A stretch of 64,000 nucleotides of DNA from Mageeibacillus sp. UBA6976 (lineage in GTDB: Bacteria; Bacillota; Clostridia; Saccharofermentanales; Saccharofermentanaceae), in the NCBI GenBank assembly GCA_002450155.1, contig DJYO01000022.1, positions 62,001 to 126,000 on the forward strand. Reading direction: 5' to 3'. Shown here piece after piece: positions 8,374 through 16,609 of this stretch. Made by a program: the position numbers and the translations under genes. Position 1 is the stretch's first letter; each line of letters begins with the position of its first letter. The notes beneath the pieces were generated by a model. The model searched no databases, was not told the origin of the DNA, and was given only the letters and a program-made list of their open reading frames with translations.

Positions 8374-9362
8374 GTACTCTCCTCTGCCATCCTGGTATAA
8401 AGGAGTTTAAGTTCTTCTGTATCGAGCATTAAGGGATTATTGGCAAGCCTCTCCTTATTGACTGACATGCTGAGAATATCGATATCTTCAGTAGTGATAT
8501 CCGGAGCTTTAAGATCCACATACCCATAGAACTCATCAAAATCTTTCCTGTATCTTTGTGCCTGACCAAGATCAGTTCCCATCTCATCCATATAATCCCA
8601 GAGCTGCTTTACGGCAAGGAGGCAGGCATGTCCGTGAGCTGTCCCCTTCATGGTCGTAAGCTTATATGCCATGGCATGTCCGCCTGTAGTCATCGTGATA
8701 TCTATCGCCCGCCCTGCATCGTAGGAAGCGCCCTGCACTTTTGCAGCTGCCTCAAGATCTCCTGCAAGATAAGCCTTGTAATATGCAAATATCCCCTTAA
8801 GAGCTGAATATGCATATTCTATGCTCTGCTCATTTGCCCTTAATGACCACATGGATTCAATAGCATGGCATAAGCTGTCAGAAAGGGTGGATCTCTTCTG
8901 GTACGAAGGAAGGGTTATCAGCACCTTTGGATCAAACATAATTGCCGAAGCTTCCATCCTGGGGCTTCCCAGTGACAGTTTGACCCCATCTTTGTATATT
9001 ACTGCTATCTTTGTTGCTTCGCTGCCGCTTCCTGCAGTGGTAGGTATTACTGCAAGAGCGCATTCGCCCTCATATCTGTCCCTTACCGCCTTGGCAACAT
9101 CTATCGCACTCCCGCCTCCTGCGGCAAGGATCAGGCCGGGCTTTATCCTTGAAGCGATCTCTATGCCTTTATCTACCGAAGATATATCGGGATTAGGATC
9201 GTAGTCAGAAAATACCGTAAGATCTGCTATTCCTGATAAGCTCTCAAGGAACCTGCCCCCGTCAAGTCTCGGGAGCATGCTGGAGCTTACGGCAAGTACA
9301 GTCCTGCCGGTGTTCTTTATATAGCTTAAGAACTCATCGTAGTCCCGGTAGATCAAACTCAT
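8370..9362 (-). CDS. Iron-type (group III) alcohol dehydrogenase family protein
   Basis: 330 residues, shorter than the usual ~380. The NAD(P)-binding AAGGGSAIDVAKAV (80-93) and PTTAGSGSE (107-115) motifs are intact. Metal ligands are visible as D162 and H166 (DSLCHAIE), H229 (GGHAMAYKL) and H243 or H245 (AHGHACLL), so a catalytic metal is expected. Its position between a cytidylyltransferase and a CDP-glycerol transferase suggests it reduces an aldehyde or ketone to the alcohol or polyol phosphate that is then activated. Phosphonoacetaldehyde reductase is one known relative in such settings, and glycerol-1-phosphate-type activity is another option. The start is an ATG overlapping the previous stop. 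Confidence 0.88.
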   Translation of the reverse strand: MSLIYRDYDEFLSYIKNTGRTVLAVSSSMLPRLDGGRFLESLSGIADLTVFSDYDPNPDISSVDKGIEIASRIKPGLILAAGGGSAIDVAKAVRDRYEGECALAVIPTTAGSGSEATKIAVIYKDGVKLSLGSPRMEASAIMFDPKVLITLPSYQKRSTLSDSLCHAIESMWSLRANEQSIEYAYSALKGIFAYYKAYLAGDLEAAAKVQGASYDAGRAIDITMTTGGHAMAYKLTTMKGTAHGHACLLAVKQLWDYMDEMGTDLGQAQRYRKDFDEFYGYVDLKAPDITTEDIDILSMSVNKERLANNPLMLDTEELKLLYTRMAEEST

Positions 9363-10063
9363 ATAAGCCTTGCCCTCATTCTCTCAAGATCTGTTTCGTT
9401 ATCTATCTCACCGCATAGCATATCCTTAACATCGAAAGGGATTATCTCCGCCTCAGAAGTTACCCGGTTAAGCGCATTCTCCGCATAGCAGGAGGTCTCG
9501 CCCTTGGTGCAGAATCCTGTTATCGAATCAAGCCAGATCTGCCAGTCCCTGTGCTTCAGGCTGTATAATGGCTGGCATGCCACGACATCTTCTGTAAGAT
9601 CGACACCTATACTTATGACCCTGCCGTCCTTTACCATCGCCTTAAAATCCTTATCCGGCAAAGGGAGAGTACTCGATACGGTAACGGCAGAATAAGGCAG
9701 GGCTATGATCTTTCTCAGAACCTCTTTGTCAAATACCAGATCTCCGTGCATCAGGACAAGATCGCTGTCTAAGAAATCTCTTGCCATATAGATGGAATAG
9801 ATATAATTGGTCCTGTCATATATGGGATTATTAACAAAGGTATAATCTATCGGGAGATCAAGAGATCTTACATAACTTTCCAAAACGCTACTAAACGGAC
9901 CTGTAGTGATTACCACATCCCTTATACCGGACAGAGCAAGAAGCCTTAGCTGCCTGCTTATTATGGTATCCGTATCTGATATCTCCGTCATGCACTTGGG
10001 GTGGTCCTTAGTAAGATACCCCATCCTGCTGCCCATACCGGAATTAAGTATAAGAGCTGTCAT
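9359..10063 (-). CDS. LicC/PntC-type nucleotidyltransferase (probable cytidylyltransferase)
   Basis: 234 residues, one NTP-transferase domain. The N-terminal signature ILNSGMGSRMG followed by KDHPKCMTEI (residues ~5-27) is the nucleotide loop. VNNPIYDRTNYIYSIYMA and LVLMHGDLVFDKE give the metal-binding Asp (HGD). This NN-x-N-S pattern is typical of LicC (choline phosphate) and PntC (aminoethylphosphonate) cytidylyltransferases rather than sugar enzymes. It is the first of four genes joined by 4-bp overlaps and begins after a GGAG site, 60 bp past the TVP38 gene. Predicted reaction: CTP plus a small phospho- or phosphono-compound to a CDP/CMP derivative. The substrate is unknown. Confidence 0.87.
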   Translation of the reverse strand: MTALILNSGMGSRMGYLTKDHPKCMTEISDTDTIISRQLRLLALSGIRDVVITTGPFSSVLESYVRSLDLPIDYTFVNNPIYDRTNYIYSIYMARDFLDSDLVLMHGDLVFDKEVLRKIIALPYSAVTVSSTLPLPDKDFKAMVKDGRVISIGVDLTEDVVACQPLYSLKHRDWQIWLDSITGFCTKGETSCYAENALNRVTSEAEIIPFDVKDMLCGEIDNETDLERMRARLI

Positions 10064-10122
10064 GCAATATCTCCGTTGCTTACTAGAATTAAAGATTATT
10101 TTACTTCAAAATAAGGGATATG

Positions 10123-10812
10123 TCATTTGCCGGCGGTGTGCTTCTTTTGGTATGCGCTGTAGAACAGATATCCTACGCCCGCCGTAACTATTATCACCGC
10201 CATGACGATTATAAACAGCAGATATTTCTTCTCCCCTGCCGCATCTCCGCTTACAACGGACAGGAAGATAGCCGGGAATCTCCCTACAAATGTAATAAAG
10301 ATCCACATGGGAAGCTTCATGTCAGTAAAGCCAACAAAATAGGTAAAGATATCTTTGGGCGTTCCGGGGATAAGGAAGAACAGGAAGGTCAGCAGGTCCC
10401 TCTTATTGGACTGCTTAAGAAAGCTCGCTGATTCGATCTTCTCCTTGGATATAAAGAGCTCTGCAAAACGCAGCCCGAACCTGCGGACCATAAGGAAGAC
10501 AAAGACCGAACCCATAGTCATTGCCACATCGCAAATCAGGGTGCCCCACAAGATCCCGAAACTGTATCCGGCCGCAACTTCGAAGGGGCCGCCCGGGATT
10601 ATCGCTGCTACGACCTGCAGAAAGCAGGCACTCATAAACATTAATACGCTCCAGGGCTTATTGCCGTGCATATAGGCTTGGAAAGCCTTGGGGTCTGATG
10701 CCATCTCCAGCATGGGCCGGCAGATAAAATAGGATATGGTAAGCACCACCGCCAATATCATGACGAGCAACAGCACTGCAGTTATTCTCTTTTTCTTAAG
10801 TTCCTTGTCCAT
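10123..10812 (-). CDS. TVP38/TMEM64 (VTT/DedA-like) membrane protein
   Basis: 229 residues with about six hydrophobic segments. The VTT-domain signatures are GGPFEVAAGYSFG (residues ~75-88) and, in the second half, FLIPGTPKDIFTYFVGF, the paired re-entrant loop motifs. Relatives in the DedA/TVP38/TMEM41B superfamily are lipid scramblases or flippases for polyprenyl phosphate or phospholipid. In a surface-polymer locus, recycling or flipping of a lipid carrier would fit, but this is inferred. It starts 13 bp after the permease gene at 10826 on the same strand. Confidence 0.9.
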   Translation of the reverse strand: MDKELKKKRITAVLLLVMILAVVLTISYFICRPMLEMASDPKAFQAYMHGNKPWSVLMFMSACFLQVVAAIIPGGPFEVAAGYSFGILWGTLICDVAMTMGSVFVFLMVRRFGLRFAELFISKEKIESASFLKQSNKRDLLTFLFFLIPGTPKDIFTYFVGFTDMKLPMWIFITFVGRFPAIFLSVVSGDAAGEKKYLLFIIVMAVIIVTAGVGYLFYSAYQKKHTAGK

Positions 10813-10825
10813 AGTCTTTCCCTTG

Positions 10826-11869
10826 TCAGAAGAAGCTTGGTGGGAATATGAGGCTTAAGCCCTTGAGCAGAGGACTGAAGGATGCCAGATCGAACAATAC
10901 GCCCGAGAACAGGAAGCAAAGGATCAGATATACCGGAAGGATCGCAGCAAATATGCTGCTTCTGGATGACCTTATGGGGAGGAGTGCAAACACTGTGCCT
11001 ATCAGGATCCCTACTGCGAGCATGATGAACATATATCCCAATACCCACCAGATATTAAACCTTGCCTTTGTCACGACAAATGCAAGTATGGATACAGCCG
11101 TCATGGGCACTGTAAAAACACCTATCTGTATAAGTGTCATATATACCTTCTCTATAAGGTTAAATCTCAGATAGATCTTGTTGTCGTAGTCACTGAGGAA
11201 TGCCATTATGCCCATAAGCGCAGCCGTATAAATAAACAGACCGGCAAACTTATAGACAGGGATATCCACCTTCTCGGTCCTGGTGTTGTCGTTATACTCT
11301 CCGCCCTCTAAGCCTTTCATGGCAAAGATCTCACTGCCGCTAACCTTCTCGTCGTAGATCTCGTACAGAAGCATCCTGTCTTCTTCGGAGCGGATAAGAC
11401 CCTCTTCTTCAAATATCTCCTCGGTAAAGAGCTTGGCAGATCTCCTGAAGAATCTTGAGAATACCTCTTCTGTAGCAAGAGAGGAAAGAGCGCCTGCCGC
11501 AGGTGTGCTTATGATGACTATCTCACGTGCCTTTGATGAGGTCTTGCTGTTTATATAGAAATCTTCGGGAATAATGTACCCTGTAGCAACCTCACCTGCT
11601 GCCATCTGGGCATACATCTCATCTTCGCTGTCCACCTCGTAGAAATGAAATACGGATTTCATGGAGCACAGCTCCTCTACTGCGGCAATGCTCTCCTCAT
11701 TGGTATCGTTATTAAGGATAGCTATCGGGATAAAAGCAGACTTCTGCTTATCCGGGATCGTAAGCTGAAGGACCGAGAGGATAAGGATCAAGAGAACCAT
11801 TATCAGCATGATGGGGCTTAATATACTCCTCTTGGAAGCTATGCGGATACGGTTTAAAAGAAGCTTCAT
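10826..11869 (-). CDS. ABC-2 type transporter permease (second subunit)
   Basis: 347 residues: an N-terminal helix (~20-40), a large extracytoplasmic domain (~45-220, including FYEVDSEDEMYAQMAAGEV) and about five C-terminal helices ending at SLIFPPSFF. This is the ABC-2/YhgE-like exporter architecture. Its ATG overlaps the stop of the sister permease gene (ATGA). With the other permease and the ATPase it would form one exporter; substrates of this class range from polysaccharides to peptides and lipids. Export of a product of the neighbouring polymer genes is a reasonable inference. Confidence 0.87.
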   Translation of the reverse strand: MKLLLNRIRIASKRSILSPIMLIMVLLILILSVLQLTIPDKQKSAFIPIAILNNDTNEESIAAVEELCSMKSVFHFYEVDSEDEMYAQMAAGEVATGYIIPEDFYINSKTSSKAREIVIISTPAAGALSSLATEEVFSRFFRRSAKLFTEEIFEEEGLIRSEEDRMLLYEIYDEKVSGSEIFAMKGLEGGEYNDNTRTEKVDIPVYKFAGLFIYTAALMGIMAFLSDYDNKIYLRFNLIEKVYMTLIQIGVFTVPMTAVSILAFVVTKARFNIWWVLGYMFIMLAVGILIGTVFALLPIRSSRSSIFAAILPVYLILCFLFSGVLFDLASFSPLLKGLSLIFPPSFF

Positions 11870-12957
11870 CCGAACATCACCTCCAGAGAATAATTGATCA
11901 CATAGTACATAGGATTGTAGGGCGCAGCGTAGGAGAAGAATTTAGACATATACTCAAGAGGTATAAGGCCTCCTGCTGCGTACATGATGATAAGTCCGCC
12001 TCCGAATCCGGTAAAAGCGACTGTCGTGGGTTTCTTAAGAAGATAGCAGAGTCCTGTCATTATAGCGGACAGCAGAATAATGACCGGCAGCATCAGTATG
12101 ACAGCCCCGGGATTCAGGTTTATCTTTACAATCCTTAATGCTGCAAACATTATAAGATACAGGGCATACATCATAAAGCTTACCGACAGGGTCTCAATAA
12201 GGAATATCCTGAAGCGGCTGTAACCTGCAAGTCTTGCCCTTGCCATAAAGGATTCCTTGTTGCCTTTGTAGAAGAAAGCAAATACAAAGACAGACATCAT
12301 GAGCAGGAAAGTAGAATAGGATGCTGTCATCTTCTCCCTGAGAGTAAAGACCTGAAGTGCATCCTGATCCTCATTATCAAAGAGACGGTTCCTGCCGAGC
12401 ACATAGGAAACAGATTCCTCAGACAGACGCCCCATGGCTCTGTTTACAGCTTCACCGGGGAGATCTCCTGCCTCATTTACGTACTGATAGCCGGTCCTGA
12501 TAATACCCTGGCCGGTACCAAGAAGATTCGACAATGTGAGTATGAGGTCATTTACCGCATGCTCCATAAAGGTAGTGCCTGTGCGGAAGACTACCGTCGC
12601 CTGCATGTTCTCACCGGTAAAGACACTGTCTATAAAGCCTTCAGGTATGATCACGCCGGCTATAGCTTCGCCCTCTTCGATCGCGGAATAGACTTCATCC
12701 ACGGTATCCAGCCGGTCGATGATGACCGTCTCCTTTACGCTGTCTATCCTGCTTACGAGGGAGAGTCCCAGTTCATTCGCACTGGTGTCGTCGGGCATAT
12801 AGCAGACAAGCCTTGTCGCGGATACGGAAGTCTTATCCTTGAAGAGGAATGCATCACCGTAAGTTACTATGCACAGAGCGGCAAAACCGAATGCCAGCAG
12901 GTAACACATAACAAAGGGAAAGAAAAGAAATATCCTCTTAAGATATGCTTTAAACAT
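11866..12957 (-). CDS. ABC-2 type transporter permease (first subunit)
   Basis: 363 residues with the same plan as the following permease: an N-terminal helix (~8-30), an extracytoplasmic domain carrying the VDEVYSAIEEGEAIAGVIIP segment, and six C-terminal helices. The shared pattern (xEVYxxIxxGExxxGxIIPE) shows the two permeases are paralogues that probably form a heterodimer. It overlaps the ATPase gene by 8 bp and the next permease by 4 bp, so all three are translationally coupled. Confidence 0.87.
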   Translation of the reverse strand: MFKAYLKRIFLFFPFVMCYLLAFGFAALCIVTYGDAFLFKDKTSVSATRLVCYMPDDTSANELGLSLVSRIDSVKETVIIDRLDTVDEVYSAIEEGEAIAGVIIPEGFIDSVFTGENMQATVVFRTGTTFMEHAVNDLILTLSNLLGTGQGIIRTGYQYVNEAGDLPGEAVNRAMGRLSEESVSYVLGRNRLFDNEDQDALQVFTLREKMTASYSTFLLMMSVFVFAFFYKGNKESFMARARLAGYSRFRIFLIETLSVSFMMYALYLIMFAALRIVKINLNPGAVILMLPVIILLSAIMTGLCYLLKKPTTVAFTGFGGGLIIMYAAGGLIPLEYMSKFFSYAAPYNPMYYVINYSLEVMFG

Positions 12958-13579
12958 TGAGCGCTCCTGTTACGGTCTGGCCCTTGGGGAGCTCTTCGCA
13001 TTTGCCGTCGTGGAGATAGTAGATCCTGTCACAATGGGCAAAGACATCCTCGCTGTGGCTGGCAACAAATACCGTTCCGCCGCCTGACTTAAAGGTATCT
13101 ATAAAACTGATAATGTCCTTCTTGGCCGGGATATCAAGAGCGGCCAGAGGCTCATCCAGGAGCAGAACATCCGGCTTATCCAGTATTACAGAAGTGATCG
13201 CAAGACGCTTCTTCATACCGCCTGACATACGTCTGACCTTAAGATCAATAAAATCCTTTGTCTTAAGGACGGAGGCCTCTGAATCAGTAAGAGCTGCCAA
13301 GATATCCTTGCGGCCCAAGGGAGACCACATCATCAGGTTATCTATACCGGACAGCTCTTCTATCAGGGCGTTCTCCTGAGTAACAAAACCCACCTTGCCA
13401 TCTATCATGATATTTCCCGCGTGGGGTTTCTTAATGCCTGCAATAGCAGACAGAAGTGTTGATTTGCCCGAGCCGTTAAGGCCCAAAAGTCCGATGCATT
13501 CTCCCTCATAAGCCTTGATGCTTACGTCTTTGAGAATGCTCTTTTTGTAATTTAATGTGACGTTATCTATCTCTACCAT
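12950..13579 (-). CDS. ABC transporter ATP-binding protein
   Basis: 209 residues with Walker A GLNGSGKST, a Q-loop in VGFVTQENAL, signature MSGGMKKR, Walker B DVLLLDEPLAALD and switch His in VASHSED. It energises the two permeases encoded immediately after. I place the start at the ATG at 13579 (MVEIDNVTLNYKK). The frame stays open upstream to a TTG at 13627, but that stretch is an intrinsic terminator hairpin (13593-13621) belonging to the lipoprotein gene. No strong Shine-Dalgarno precedes this ATG, so the exact start is less sure than the identity. Confidence 0.92.
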   Translation of the reverse strand: MVEIDNVTLNYKKSILKDVSIKAYEGECIGLLGLNGSGKSTLLSAIAGIKKPHAGNIMIDGKVGFVTQENALIEELSGIDNLMMWSPLGRKDILAALTDSEASVLKTKDFIDLKVRRMSGGMKKRLAITSVILDKPDVLLLDEPLAALDIPAKKDIISFIDTFKSGGGTVFVASHSEDVFAHCDRIYYLHDGKCEELPKGQTVTGALNV

Positions 13580-13592
13580 ATTCTTTATAAAA

Positions 13593-13621
13593 GAGGCCGA
13601 AAGCTCATGGCTCCCGGCCTC
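13593..13621 (-). terminator. Intrinsic terminator after the acidic lipoprotein gene
   Basis: On the minus strand GAGGCCGGGAGCC pairs with GCTTTCGGCCTC across a 4-nt loop, followed by TTTTAT. It separates the lipoprotein gene at 13650 from the ABC operon, so the ABC genes either have their own promoter or depend on read-through. Confidence 0.85.
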
Positions 13622-13649
13622 ACTCAATTATTCAATCCGTTACTTAAGA

Positions 13650-14549
13650 TTAGGTACCGAGCTGTTCATCGATCTCATCAAAAACCTGATCAACCTCATA
13701 CGAATGACTCAAAGCTGAGCCGTATGTCTCAAATACTGTCTCGACAAGACCGTCTAAGAGTTCTGTATTTGTCTTAAGACCTGTTACATTCTTAAGGCCG
13801 AGCTTGTTAGATACTGTAGCAAATGTAGAAGCATCGCTGTTGACACCGATACCGACTGCAACTGTCATAGATGTTCTTGTTACTTCAACATTTACGCAAG
13901 CCTGACCGCTGATAGCTTCGATAGTGTCAGTGATCTCACCATCTTCGTCATAATATTCAATGATATCAGCAATATCTTCGTTATCAAGGATAGCTGTTGC
14001 GAGATCCTCAAAATCAATATTCTCTCTGAAGTAACCTGCATTTGCAGAGCTGAGCCACTCAGAAGAAGAGAGGTCATCTACATCGATGTCAGCCTTATCA
14101 AGGTTGTCTGCGAGAGCATCCATAACATCCTGAACATCGATCTTCTCACTAAACTCTACAGTAACAACATAAGCAATGTCTGCCTGGTAATCTTCGAGAT
14201 CTTCAGGATCTTCAAGGTCTTCAAGTTCATCTGCACCTGTTCCCTTAGCAAGGATCGCTATACCTGATACTGTATCAGCATCGATGATATCATCCAGTTC
14301 ATAGCTCTCGAGTGCGGACTCAAGATCCATCTCGTCCTCGATATAGTCAGCATCTACTACTGTGTAGAAACCGTCCTCGATATCACCTGTAAAGTCTTCT
14401 TCAAGATCTTCGGGATCTATCTCTTCACAACCGAGTGACTCTGCTGCTTTTGTAAAGCCGTTGATAGTGATTGCCTTTGTCTGGCTGCAGCCCGCAATTG
14501 TTAATATCATAGAAGAAGCAACAATTGCTGCAATTATCTTTCTTTTCAT
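13650..14549 (-). CDS. Highly acidic putative lipoprotein
   Basis: 299 residues. A lipoprotein signal peptide ends in LTIAGC (Cys at about residue 21), so it is predicted to be anchored outside the membrane. The mature part is very rich in Asp/Glu (for example DPEDLEEDFTGDIEDG and ELEDLEDPEDLEDYQAD) and otherwise hydrophilic with alternating beta/helix character. I do not recognise a family. Acidity could allow cation or polymer binding, but nothing proves it. It starts with ATG after a GGAGGAT site and is followed by its own terminator. Confidence 0.8.
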   Translation of the reverse strand: MKRKIIAAIVASSMILTIAGCSQTKAITINGFTKAAESLGCEEIDPEDLEEDFTGDIEDGFYTVVDADYIEDEMDLESALESYELDDIIDADTVSGIAILAKGTGADELEDLEDPEDLEDYQADIAYVVTVEFSEKIDVQDVMDALADNLDKADIDVDDLSSSEWLSSANAGYFRENIDFEDLATAILDNEDIADIIEYYDEDGEITDTIEAISGQACVNVEVTRTSMTVAVGIGVNSDASTFATVSNKLGLKNVTGLKTNTELLDGLVETVFETYGSALSHSYEVDQVFDEIDEQLGT

Positions 14550-14658
14550 TTTAAAACATCCTCCGTATTAATGAGATACCCGAATTATATCACATTCCTT
14601 TGACTATGCTATTATGTAGCATATATACAAAGTATTCTTCCTCGGGGATATTGTTGCA

Positions 14659-15996
14659 ATGGATATCGTACAAACAAAACTTGGCAAGGTCAGAGGCAAG
14701 GAGACCGGGGGCGTGCTCCGGTTTACCGGCATACCTTTTGCCGAGCCTCCGACAGGAGATCTTACCTTCAAGCATCCCGTTCCAAAAAAGCCGTGGGACG
14801 GCGTCCTTGACTGCCTTACCCCTTCCTTAAATCCCATGCAGGGTCCGGGACATATAGTCTGTGACTACAGGAGCAAGGACTGTCTGTACATGAATATCTT
14901 TGTACCCACATCCGGCAAGAGCAGCTATCCCGTATCTGTCTGGATCTACGGCGGTTCATTCACAAATGGCGGCATCGGCAAGGCCGGAGAGAATGGTGAG
15001 GGGCTGGTATACGATCTCACCCGTTTTGCCATAGAGACCGATACCATTGCAGTCTGCTTTAATTACAGGGTCAACCTCTACGGATTTCTGAACCTGAACT
15101 TTCTGGATCCTTCCTGCGACATGAACTGCGGGCTCTACGACCAGATCATGGCCCTCAGGTTCATAAGAGAGAATATTGCAGCCTTCGGGGGAATGGCAGA
15201 TAACATCACGGTCTTCGGCCAGTCTGCCGGAGCTTCCTGTATCCTTGCCATGATGGGGATGGAGGAGGCCCGGGGCTTGTTCGACAAGGCTATATCCATG
15301 TCGGCCTTTGTTAATTCCTTCTGGACAGAAGAAGAGAGCAGGCGACTTACCCGCTACTACCTAAGATGCGTTCATGTTAAGCCCGATGAACTGGAGAAAC
15401 TCAGAGATCTGCCGGAAGATGTCATACAGCGGGCAGGGCAGCAGCTCAAAAGCCATGTCTATGCAAAAAGAGAGCTTCGGTGCGCTTTTTCTCCCGTGAT
15501 CGACGGCAAGACGATTAAGGATCTGCCGGGACTGCTCTGCAGGGATTCGGACATTCCCCTGCTCATTGGCACATGCTGGCATGAAGCAGACATATTCACA
15601 TCCGGGATACCTGATATCCTGTTCCCTGCTGCGGCTATATTCTTCAGGCGCAAGCCCGGCAAAAAAGAAGGCAGGAGAGAACGCCTGTCAGATGAAATAT
15701 CGGACATCCTGTACAAGGAACCTGCAAGGCAGATCCGGGATAATTACAAGGGAAGCTGCTGGTGCTACGAATACCGGTACATGACCCCTGAGATAAGATC
15801 GAAACTCAACCGCTGCTACCACTCAAGCGATGTTGCCGTATTGCTGGGGATAAACACCGTGTTCACCGGCTCTGACGATCCTGAGTCAGATGCGATGGGC
15901 AGGAGACTTCGCAGGATATGGTCAGATTTTGCATGGAACACAGATCCGGGATGGCCCGAATACAGCAAAGATAAGTATATTCAGATAATCGAATAG
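14659..15996 (+). CDS. Type B carboxylesterase family protein
   Basis: 445 residues of the carboxylesterase/para-nitrobenzyl esterase fold (PF00135). It has the N-terminal VRGKETGGVLRFTGIPFAEPP block, the oxyanion-hole segment WIYGGSF, FNYRVNLYGF, and the nucleophile elbow FGQSAGAS with S189. A catalytic Glu is probably in GTCWHEADIF and His in CYHSSDVA. There is no signal peptide, so it is cytoplasmic. The end is shorter than in many family members (about 480-500). It is divergent from the lipoprotein gene and convergent with the next gene. The natural ester substrate is unknown. Confidence 0.9.
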   Translation: MDIVQTKLGKVRGKETGGVLRFTGIPFAEPPTGDLTFKHPVPKKPWDGVLDCLTPSLNPMQGPGHIVCDYRSKDCLYMNIFVPTSGKSSYPVSVWIYGGSFTNGGIGKAGENGEGLVYDLTRFAIETDTIAVCFNYRVNLYGFLNLNFLDPSCDMNCGLYDQIMALRFIRENIAAFGGMADNITVFGQSAGASCILAMMGMEEARGLFDKAISMSAFVNSFWTEEESRRLTRYYLRCVHVKPDELEKLRDLPEDVIQRAGQQLKSHVYAKRELRCAFSPVIDGKTIKDLPGLLCRDSDIPLLIGTCWHEADIFTSGIPDILFPAAAIFFRRKPGKKEGRRERLSDEISDILYKEPARQIRDNYKGSCWCYEYRYMTPEIRSKLNRCYHSSDVAVLLGINTVFTGSDDPESDAMGRRLRRIWSDFAWNTDPGWPEYSKDKYIQIIE

Positions 15997-15997
15997 A

Positions 15998-16609
15998 TCA
16001 GCCGAATCGCTTCAGCACCGTGACTTCAACTTTGGAACCTACTATATGGACCGTAACATCGTCTGCAAATCTCTCTACAATAGACTTCTCAAGTCCGTCC
16101 GCATCCTCGTCCTCAGGTGCTGCATTCTCCTCATTATTGACTGAAGCAAGGTATGAGCTCATTGCCCAGCTGTAATCTCCTGAATGAGCTCCGATCTGAC
16201 TGCCTAACTGCATAAGGCTTATAGCCTGATCGGTCTTAGCCCTTGACTCGGGGTCGTCCGGCAAAGTTATATTTGCCACCATCTCTCTGATCTTACCCAT
16301 AATGCCCTTGGCAGCTGCATTCTTGCCTGTGGAAGCTACGGACAGGATCTCATTCCTTGTCTTTATATCCATATTGATATCTGTTGCAAGATGGATCTCA
16401 ACACTGCCGTCAGTTACAGTGAGATAGAAAGTGCCGTCCAGTTCATCAGTAAACGAACGGAAGAAACCTATAAGCTCCTCTGACAAAAGCCTTAACCTTA
16501 AGCTGTTCTCCTTATCAAGACCTGCGAAAGCACCGGTCCTCTCAGTAATATCAAGTGCCTTGTCTATGCCTTTGCCGTTAGCAGATATATCAACGATCTC
16601 TGTCTTCAT
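15998..16609 (-). CDS. Protein with a degenerate histidine-kinase-like ATPase fold (tentative)
   Basis: 203 residues. The N-terminal half has a helix resembling the N-box region of small HATPase/anti-sigma-type proteins (LRLRLLSEELIGFFRSF), then an alternating beta segment (GTFYLTVTDGSVEIHLATDI). The middle is charged and helical, and the C-terminal DVTVHIVGSKVEVTVLKRF forms a terminal strand pair. No clear G1/G2 ATP-lid motifs are visible, so ATP binding is doubtful. Its ATG follows a GGAGGT site. It ends 1 bp from the convergent carboxylesterase stop. The function is unknown. Confidence 0.7.
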   Translation of the reverse strand: MKTEIVDISANGKGIDKALDITERTGAFAGLDKENSLRLRLLSEELIGFFRSFTDELDGTFYLTVTDGSVEIHLATDINMDIKTRNEILSVASTGKNAAAKGIMGKIREMVANITLPDDPESRAKTDQAISLMQLGSQIGAHSGDYSWAMSSYLASVNNEENAAPEDEDADGLEKSIVERFADDVTVHIVGSKVEVTVLKRFG

